In this document: piece after piece, positions 58,878 to 64,000 of the stretch | Layout of the letters: each line of letters begins with the position of its first letter | Position numbering within the stretch: the stretch's first letter is position 1 | Notes under the pieces: model-generated | Database searches by the model: none | The model's input: the letters and a program-made list of their open reading frames with translations, nothing else | What the model was told of the DNA's origin: nothing | Translations under genes and position numbers: made by a program | DNA from: Nonomuraea cavernae | GTDB lineage: Bacteria > Actinomycetota > Actinomycetes > Streptosporangiales > Streptosporangiaceae | Assembly: GCF_014646355.1 (NCBI RefSeq) | Contig: NZ_BMNH01000008.1 | Span: 173,280 to 237,279 of the forward strand | Direction: 5' to 3' | Length of the DNA stretch: 64,000 nt

Positions 58878-59752
58878 CCGGCGTCGTGCTGTTCGGCGCC
58901 ACGGGGTTCCTGGGCCGCCAGGTGAAGGACCGGCTGGCGGCGGACTCCCGGGTGACCCAGCTGCTGTGTCCCGGCAGGGCCCGGCTCGACCTGCTCACGG
59001 CGTCGGTGGCCGACGTGGCCGACCTGCTGGCGGCGGCCCGGCCCTCGGTGGTGCTCAACTGCGTGGGCCGGCTGTCGGGCGGATACGACGAGCTGGTGCG
59101 CGGCAACGCCGGGGTCACCGCGCTCCTCATCGAGGCGATGGCCCAGGTGACGCCGAAGGCCAGGTTCGTCCGCCTGGGATCCGCCGCCGAGTACGGCCCG
59201 GCGCGGCCGGACCACTCGCTGCGCGAGCAGGACGCGGTGTGCCCGGTCAGCGCCTACGGCGTCAGCCACCTGGCCGGCACGCTCCTGGTCGAGCAGGCCG
59301 CCGCCGAGGGCAGGCTCGACGGCGCCTCGCTGCGGATCTTCAATCCCATCGGCCCCGGCATCAGCGGCGAGAGCGTGCTGGGCCGGGCCCGGACGCTCCT
59401 CGACCGGGCGGTCACGGACGGGCTCGATCGCATCGACCTGGGCCCGCTCGGCGCCTACCGCGACTTCGTGGACGTGCGTGACGTGGCCGAGGCGGTGGTG
59501 AGCGCGGGCTTCGCCGGCGAGCTGACCGAACGGGTCTTCAACGTCGGCAGCGGCGTCGCGGTCGCGGTCCGCGACGTGGTGGCGCTGCTGGCCCAGGAGT
59601 CGGGGTTCGCGGGCGAGGTGCGGGAGAGCGCGCGGGGGTCGGCCCGGTCCCAAGCCGTCGACTGGAGCCGGGCCGACATCGGCCGGGCCCGGCAGGTGCT
59701 GGGCTGGCAGCCCCGGTTCCAGCTCGGCGACTCGGTCAAGGCGATGGTGTGA
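58874..59752 (+). CDS. Extended SDR NDP-sugar epimerase/dehydratase-like protein, YxxxH variant
   Basis: 292 residues with the NAD-binding [20 protein letters not shown], Ser/Tyr region [11 protein letters not shown] and substrate part [13 protein letters not shown]. The catalytic YxxxK motif is replaced by [10 protein letters not shown], with His where Lys is expected; the codon is CAC. NDP-sugar modification is the expected role, but the missing Lys raises the possibility of reduced or altered activity. It overlaps the pyrophosphorylase by 4 bp. Confidence 0.85.
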   Translation: MTGVVLFGATGFLGRQVKDRLAADSRVTQLLCPGRARLDLLTASVADVADLLAAARPSVVLNCVGRLSGGYDELVRGNAGVTALLIEAMAQVTPKARFVRLGSAAEYGPARPDHSLREQDAVCPVSAYGVSHLAGTLLVEQAAAEGRLDGASLRIFNPIGPGISGESVLGRARTLLDRAVTDGLDRIDLGPLGAYRDFVDVRDVAEAVVSAGFAGELTERVFNVGSGVAVAVRDVVALLAQESGFAGEVRESARGSARSQAVDWSRADIGRARQVLGWQPRFQLGDSVKAMV

Positions 59753-59763
59753 GGGGAGCAGGG

Positions 59764-60675
59764 GTGCGTTCCTTCCTGCACGCGGGGGTCGCGATGGCCA
59801 CGCTGGCGTCCTGCGCGTCCTGCGCCACCGGCTCGCCGGCCGCCGGTCCGCGGGGGCTGGGCGAGATCTCCACGTTCACGTACGTCCTGGAGAAGTACCC
59901 GAAGGGCCGGCTGGACGAGCTGGCACGCGCGCCGCACCAGCTGGCCATCATCGATCTCTCCCGCGACGGCACGGTCAAGGGCTACTTCACCCGCGAGGAG
60001 ATCGCCCGCCTGCGGGGCAGCGGCAAGAAGGTGCTCGCGTACTTCGAGATCGGCTCGATCGAGGAGTTCAGGACCGAGTATCGCCCGCTGCGTGACCGGC
60101 ACGCCGACCTGCTGCTCAACGTCTGGAAGGACTGGCCGGACGAGCACTTCGTGAAGTACTGGGACCCGCGCTGGTGGGACCAGGTCGTCAGGCCGAGGGT
60201 CGACCAGGCGCTGCGGGCCGGCTTCGACGGGGTCTATCTCGACACCCCGCTGGCCTACGAGGAGATCGACCTGGCCCGGGTGCCGGGCCGGACCCGGGAC
60301 CGCCTGGCCCGCGACATGGTCGACCTGATCGTCCGGATCAGCGCGTACGCCAAGCGGAGCCGCCCCGGCTTCGCCGTCCTCCCGCAGAACTCCCCGGAGC
60401 TCCGGCACCACCCCGGATACACCCGGGCGATCGACGGCATCGGCATGGAGGAGCTGTTCTTCAAGGCGACGGACGATCCCTGCGACGAGGAATGGTGCGG
60501 CGAGAATCTCGCCAACGCCATGGCTCTGCGCCGGCAAGGGAAAGTGGTGCTCGCGACCGACTACGCGAGTTCGGCGGCGAATGTCATGAATGCCTGTTCC
60601 CGTTATCGAAAACTCGGCATAGCGGGAAATGTCACCACAGTTGCCCTTGATCGCATCAGCCCGCCCTGTAGGTAA
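59764..60675 (+). CDS. GH114-type endo-alpha-1,4-polygalactosaminidase-like lipoprotein
   Basis: 303 residues from the GTG at 59764, which has AGGGGAGC upstream; the GTG at 59749 overlapping the previous stop is an alternative. A lipobox LASC follows a short hydrophobic stretch, so it should be anchored outside. The TIM-barrel core resembles GH114: VLAYFEIGSIEEF, FDGVYLDTPLAYEE (catalytic-type Asp) and IDGIGMEELFFKATDD (Glu). GH114 enzymes cleave galactosamine-rich polymers, consistent with an Agd3-like deacetylase in the same operon. Four cysteines near the C terminus (PCDEEWCG...NACSR) may form disulfides. Confidence 0.85.
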   Translation: MRSFLHAGVAMATLASCASCATGSPAAGPRGLGEISTFTYVLEKYPKGRLDELARAPHQLAIIDLSRDGTVKGYFTREEIARLRGSGKKVLAYFEIGSIEEFRTEYRPLRDRHADLLLNVWKDWPDEHFVKYWDPRWWDQVVRPRVDQALRAGFDGVYLDTPLAYEEIDLARVPGRTRDRLARDMVDLIVRISAYAKRSRPGFAVLPQNSPELRHHPGYTRAIDGIGMEELFFKATDDPCDEEWCGENLANAMALRRQGKVVLATDYASSAANVMNACSRYRKLGIAGNVTTVALDRISPPCR

Positions 60676-60698
60676 AACTAGCCAGAAAGGAGCCAGAA

Positions 60699-62006
60699 AT
60701 GCCGAAAAAAGTCGGCATTGTCGGCATGGGTTATGTGGGTCTGACGCTGGCCGCCGCCCTCGGGCGGCGCGGCTACACCGTCCACGGTGTGGACGCCAAC
60801 CCCAGCGTGGTCGAGGCCCTGTCCAACGGCCGGATCCATGTGTTCGAGCCGGGAGTGGAGGAGGCCTTCGAGGAGTTCCTCGGCACCTCGATCCACATCT
60901 CCGACCGGCTGCCCGCCGCGCCGCTGGACGCGGTCGTCCTGTCAGTCTCGACCCCCGTCGACCTGTCCACGGGCGTGCCCCAGCTGGACAACCTCGCCGC
61001 GGCGGCCGAGCAGGTGGCCGAGGTGTGCGGCCCGGAGACCCTGGTCGTGGTCCGCAGCACGGTGCCGATCGGCACCAGCCGCGCGATCGTGCTGCCCGTG
61101 CTCACCGCCCGCTGGGGCCGGGCGCGGCTGGTCATGGCGCCCGAGCGGACCATCCAGGGGCAGGCGCTCCGCGAGCTCGTCGAGCTGCCCCAGGTCATCG
61201 GCGGGCTCGACGAGGACAGCCTGCGGGCCGGCGTCGAGCTGTTCGAGGGGCTCGCCGACCAGATCGTGCCCGTCTCCAGCCTGGAGACGGCCGAGATGGT
61301 CAAGCTCTCCAACAACTGCCACACCGACCTGATCTACGCCTTCGGCAACGAGCTGGCGCTCATCGCCGAGCAGAACGGGCTCGACCCGCTGGAGGTCATC
61401 CGGGCCACCAACCTCGACTATCCCCGGCCCGACCTGGCCAAGCCCGGCTACGTCGGCGGCGGCTGCCTGTCGAAGGACCCGTACATCATGCTGGCCAGCG
61501 CGGGCCCGACGCACCGGCCGTACCTGGTGGGTCAGGCCCGGTCGCTGAACGAGCGGCTGCCCGCGCACGTCGCCGAGCGCGTCGTGGAGCTGGTCGGCGA
61601 GGCGTTCGGCCGCACCGAGGGCATCAGGCTGTCGGTGCTCGGCTGGGCCTACAAGGGCTGGCCCGCCACCGACGACATGCGCGGCACGCCGATCGCCGAC
61701 ATGATGCCGGTCTTCACCGCCGCCGGCCTGACCGTCCAGGGACACGATCCCCTGGTCGCGGACGAGGTCATCCGTGCATACGGCGGCGAGCCCGTCAGCC
61801 TGGACAAGGCGTTCGCCACGGCCGACGCCATGATCATCATCAATGACCACCCCGACTACCGGGGCATCGAGGTCGAGGCCAGGCTCGCCTCCTGCGGCCT
61901 GCGCGTGCTCTTCGACTCGTGGCGCATCCTCGACGAGGACGCGGTGGTCCGGCACGGCGTCCGCTACGCCGGCATCGGTTATCTGGCGAAGGAGCGCGCG
62001 TCATGA
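60699..62006 (+). CDS. UDP-sugar 6-dehydrogenase (UDP-glucose/UDP-N-acetylmannosamine type)
   Basis: 435 residues, normal for this family. N-terminal NAD-binding KKVGIVGMGYVGLTLAAALGRRGY; central helix VKLSNNCHTDLIYAFGNELALIAE; catalytic Cys in PGYVGGGCLSKDPYIM; and the C-terminal UDP-binding Rossmann domain (LSVLGWAYKGWPATDDMRGTPIADMM). It converts a nucleotide sugar to the uronic acid in two NAD-dependent steps, giving an acidic sugar. AAAGGAG lies before the ATG at 60699. Its presence implies the polymer contains uronate, or that the acid is an intermediate for the next epimerase. Confidence 0.92.
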   Translation: MPKKVGIVGMGYVGLTLAAALGRRGYTVHGVDANPSVVEALSNGRIHVFEPGVEEAFEEFLGTSIHISDRLPAAPLDAVVLSVSTPVDLSTGVPQLDNLAAAAEQVAEVCGPETLVVVRSTVPIGTSRAIVLPVLTARWGRARLVMAPERTIQGQALRELVELPQVIGGLDEDSLRAGVELFEGLADQIVPVSSLETAEMVKLSNNCHTDLIYAFGNELALIAEQNGLDPLEVIRATNLDYPRPDLAKPGYVGGGCLSKDPYIMLASAGPTHRPYLVGQARSLNERLPAHVAERVVELVGEAFGRTEGIRLSVLGWAYKGWPATDDMRGTPIADMMPVFTAAGLTVQGHDPLVADEVIRAYGGEPVSLDKAFATADAMIIINDHPDYRGIEVEARLASCGLRVLFDSWRILDEDAVVRHGVRYAGIGYLAKERAS

Positions 62007-62962
62007 GAGTCCTCCTGCTGGGCGGGGCCGGGTTCATCGGGCTGCACCTCGCCCGCCGGCTGCTCGCCGACGGACACGAGGTCACCGTCGTCGACGACTT
62101 CTCCCGCGGCCGCCGCGACCCCGCGCTGGCCGAGCTCGCCGCGCAGGCCGACGTGAGATCGGCAGACCTGACCGACCCGGCGTCCTACGCGGCCATCGAG
62201 CGGGGCTGGGACCAGATCTACCTGCTCGCCGCGGTCGTCGGCGTGCGGAACGTCGAGTCCGACCCGGCCAGGGTCATCCGGGTCAACACGCTCGCGCTGA
62301 TGCACCTGCTCGACTGGCTCGGCCCGGACGACCGGCTGTTCTTCGCCTCCACCAGCGAGGTGTACGCGGGCGGGGTCAGCGCGGGCACGGTGCCCGTCCC
62401 CACCCCGGAGAGCGTGCCGCTGATGATCGAGGACGTGGGCTCCGCGCGCTTCACCTACGCCGTCAGCAAGCTGCTCGGCGAGGCGGCGGTCCTGCACACC
62501 GCCCGCGCCAAGGGGTTCACCGCCGTCATCGGCCGCTTCCACAACATCTACGGCCCACGGATGGGCGCCGACCACGTCATCCCCGAGCTGGCGCTGCGGG
62601 CCACCCGCGGCGAGAACCCCTTCACCCTGTACGGCTCGGAGCAGAGCAGGGCCTTCTGCTACGTCGACGACGCCACCGAGGCGATGGTCCGGCTCATGGC
62701 CACCCCGGCGGCCTCGGGGCGGATCGTGCACATCGGCGACGACTCCGAGGAGACCAACATCGGCGACCTGGCCAAGCTCGTCCTGCGCGTCGCGGGCGCC
62801 GACCCCGCCATCCGCGAGGTGCCCGCCCCCAAGGGCTCGGTCGCGCGCCGCTGCCCCGACCTCACCCTGCTCCGCGAGCTCACCGGGTACGAACCCCGCG
62901 TCTCCCTGGAGGAAGGGGTTCGCCGGACCTTCGAGTGGTATCGGGAGTCGTGGACGGCATGA
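62003..62962 (+). CDS. NAD-dependent NDP-sugar epimerase/dehydratase
   Basis: 319 residues of the extended SDR family: GGAGFIGLHLARRL for NAD, ASTSEVYAGG, catalytic YAVSKLLGEA with intact YxxxK, and FHNIYGPRMGADHVIP in the C-terminal substrate domain. It probably acts on the nucleotide-sugar product of the dehydrogenase (decarboxylation or 4-epimerisation, as in UDP-xylose or UDP-galacturonate formation). Overlaps its neighbours by 4 bp on both sides, so it belongs to the same transcript. Confidence 0.92.
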   Translation: MRVLLLGGAGFIGLHLARRLLADGHEVTVVDDFSRGRRDPALAELAAQADVRSADLTDPASYAAIERGWDQIYLLAAVVGVRNVESDPARVIRVNTLALMHLLDWLGPDDRLFFASTSEVYAGGVSAGTVPVPTPESVPLMIEDVGSARFTYAVSKLLGEAAVLHTARAKGFTAVIGRFHNIYGPRMGADHVIPELALRATRGENPFTLYGSEQSRAFCYVDDATEAMVRLMATPAASGRIVHIGDDSEETNIGDLAKLVLRVAGADPAIREVPAPKGSVARRCPDLTLLRELTGYEPRVSLEEGVRRTFEWYRESWTA

Positions 62963-63651
62963 CCCAGCCCATCGCGTTCTACTACGGAGCGGGGGAGCTG
63001 GAGCGGCTCTCCCAGTTCGACAAGGTCGTCCTGCAGGCCGACTTCTACCCCAGGCACGAGCTCGACCTGCTGGGCGAGAGAGGAGTCCAGACGCTGGGCT
63101 ACCTCTCACTGTCGGAGGACGTCGGGCCGCCCGCGCCGTGGCACCGCCCCGAGCGCAACCCCGACTGGGGCGGCGCGTTCGTGCACGTGGACGACCCTCG
63201 GTGGGTGGCGCACGTGGTGGACCAGGCGACGTCGGCCATCGCGGCCGGCTTCGACGGCCTGTTCCTCGACACGCTCAACCTGGAGCAGACCTACCCCGAG
63301 GACCTGCCGCACCTGCTCACCCTGATCGCGGCGATCAGGGAGGAGGCCCGGCCCGCGTACCTCCTGGCCAACCGGGGGTTCGGGCTGCTGCCGAAGCTCG
63401 CCGACCTGGTGGACGGCGTCCTGTTCGAGTCGTTCTCGGCTCGCTGGGTCGACACCGAGAGCTACGCGCCCTGGCCCGACGACGTCCTGGAGGCGCACGC
63501 GTCGGTGGCCGAGCGCCTGCTGGAGCTCGACGTCGACCTCTACGCGCTGGACTACGCCGACAGCGACGAGCTGACCGACTTCGCCCAGCGGCGGGCGCGG
63601 GAGTTCGGCATGCTCTGCTTCGTCAGCGACCGGGTGCTGTCACGCATCTGA
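62959..63651 (+). CDS. GH114-like TIM-barrel protein without signal peptide
   Basis: 230 residues. It shares the GH114-like scaffold with the upstream lipoprotein: VVLQADFYPRHELDLL, LGYLSLSEDVG, GFDGLFLDTLNLEQTYP with the catalytic-type Asp, and VLFESFSARWVD with the Glu. It starts directly with the first beta strand and lacks a signal peptide or lipobox, so it appears cytoplasmic. It may act on lipid- or nucleotide-linked intermediates, or rescue stalled polymer inside the cell. The last gene of the operon, followed by a hairpin. Confidence 0.8.
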   Translation: MTQPIAFYYGAGELERLSQFDKVVLQADFYPRHELDLLGERGVQTLGYLSLSEDVGPPAPWHRPERNPDWGGAFVHVDDPRWVAHVVDQATSAIAAGFDGLFLDTLNLEQTYPEDLPHLLTLIAAIREEARPAYLLANRGFGLLPKLADLVDGVLFESFSARWVDTESYAPWPDDVLEAHASVAERLLELDVDLYALDYADSDELTDFAQRRAREFGMLCFVSDRVLSRI

Positions 63652-63658
63652 CCTCGGC

Positions 63659-63690
63659 CGCGTGCCGCCGCTTGAGGGCGGCGGCACGCG
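63659..63690. terminator. Bidirectional terminator after the polysaccharide operon
   Basis: 13-bp perfect arms (63659-63671 and 63678-63690) with a TTGAGG loop lie between the last operon gene and the converging oxidoreductase gene. Its position suits termination on both strands. Confidence 0.8.
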
Positions 63691-63704
63691 TCGCGACCGG
63701 TGTG

Positions 63705-64000
63705 TCAGCCGATGCGCCAGGTGTCGCCGCCCATGAGCAGCCCGCCGAGGTCGCCTGGCCCCTTCTGGGCCACGGCCTCGTCCAGCTGCTCGGCCATCAG
63801 CACGTCGTACGCGGGTCGGTCGACCTGTCGGAAGATGCCGATCGGCACGTGCTCGAAGGACGGCTCGTCCAGCCGCGACAGCGCGAACGCCAGCGACGGG
63901 TCGGGGCGGTGCGCGTCGTGCACCAGGATGCGGTCGTCGGCGGCCTCGGCCCTCGGGACCACCTCGATGCCGCCGCCCGCCGCGCGTACGACCGCCTTGG
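63705..64000 (-). CDS. korB: 2-oxoacid:ferredoxin oxidoreductase beta subunit, C-terminal part (5' end outside window)
   Basis: Only the last ~98 codons are visible and the frame stays open to the window edge. The text is typical of the KorB C terminus: DRILVHDAHRPDPSLAFALSRLDE, HVPIGIFRQVDRPAYDVLMAEQLDEAVAQKGPGDLGGLL and a final GDTWRIG. The full subunit binds thiamine diphosphate and a 4Fe-4S cluster and, with KorA, oxidatively decarboxylates 2-oxoglutarate to succinyl-CoA. It is a housekeeping gene marking the right border of the polysaccharide locus. Confidence 0.88.
   Translation of the reverse strand, partial: KAVVRAAGGGIEVVPRAEAADDRILVHDAHRPDPSLAFALSRLDEPSFEHVPIGIFRQVDRPAYDVLMAEQLDEAVAQKGPGDLGGLLMGGDTWRIG

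Overview
The window reads as a chromosomal segment of a high-GC, Gram-positive actinomycete. GC is very high throughout, GTG starts are common, 4-bp ATGA/GTGA gene overlaps are pervasive, and the regulators are typical of the group (SARP/BTAD, PucR, ECF42 and an atypical sensor histidine kinase). A member of the Streptosporangiales (Nonomuraea-like) is my best guess, but the genus cannot be fixed from the sequence alone. No rRNA, tRNA, CRISPR array, insertion sequence or phage module is visible.

Region 1 (1-1.8 kb): the 5' part of a sensor histidine kinase leaving the window, and a DUF1348 protein. Region 2 (1.85-13.6 kb, minus strand): a tightly overlapping 11-gene operon. It encodes a lipoprotein TorT-like binding protein, a ribose-type ABC transporter, PxpA, a biotin carrier protein, a biotin carboxylase, PxpB and PxpC, and a three-subunit molybdenum hydroxylase. 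BC + BCCP + PxpB/PxpC are the separated parts of a urea-carboxylase-type enzyme. With PxpA and the hydroxylase the operon looks like a route for importing an N-heterocycle or cyclic amide, oxidising it to a lactam and opening it by biotin- and ATP-dependent chemistry. A divergent PucR-family regulator (13.8-15.3 kb) is the likely controller.

Region 3 (15.4-20 kb, minus strand): a biotin uptake operon, bioY - AMP ligase - a 36-bp-repeat small ORF - thiolase - bioM - bioN. The neighbouring operon needs biotin, so the two are probably functionally linked. Region 4 (20.1-29.5 kb): small accessory genes. These are DUF998 + DGPF/YciI + ECF42 sigma factor, an ArsR-like regulator divergent from a secreted alpha/beta hydrolase, VOC, YjbR, GNAT, an EamA transporter with a GntR regulator and a clear GntR-type operator, and small hypothetical proteins.

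Region 5 (29.8-63.7 kb): a large exopolysaccharide locus. One half is Wzx/Wzy-like: initiating sugar-phosphate transferase, PssD/PssE pair, GT2, GT14-like, flippase, two Wzz-like proteins, O-antigen-ligase-like polymerase, sulfotransferase, APH-fold kinase, ParB-like/methyltransferase fusion, GH26-like and RCC1 secreted proteins. The other half is Pel/galactosaminogalactan-like: an Agd3/CE18-type deacetylase, PelF glycosyltransferase, a 12-TM PelG-like protein, an NDP-sugar pyrophosphorylase, two epimerases, an NDP-sugar dehydrogenase and two GH114-type proteins. Between them lie two tandem 1,020-residue secreted beta-propeller/PKD paralogues and a SARP regulator. Together these suggest synthesis, modification (deacetylation, possibly sulfation) and remodelling of a cell-surface amino-sugar polymer. 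The window ends in the C-terminal part of a 2-oxoacid:ferredoxin oxidoreductase beta subunit.
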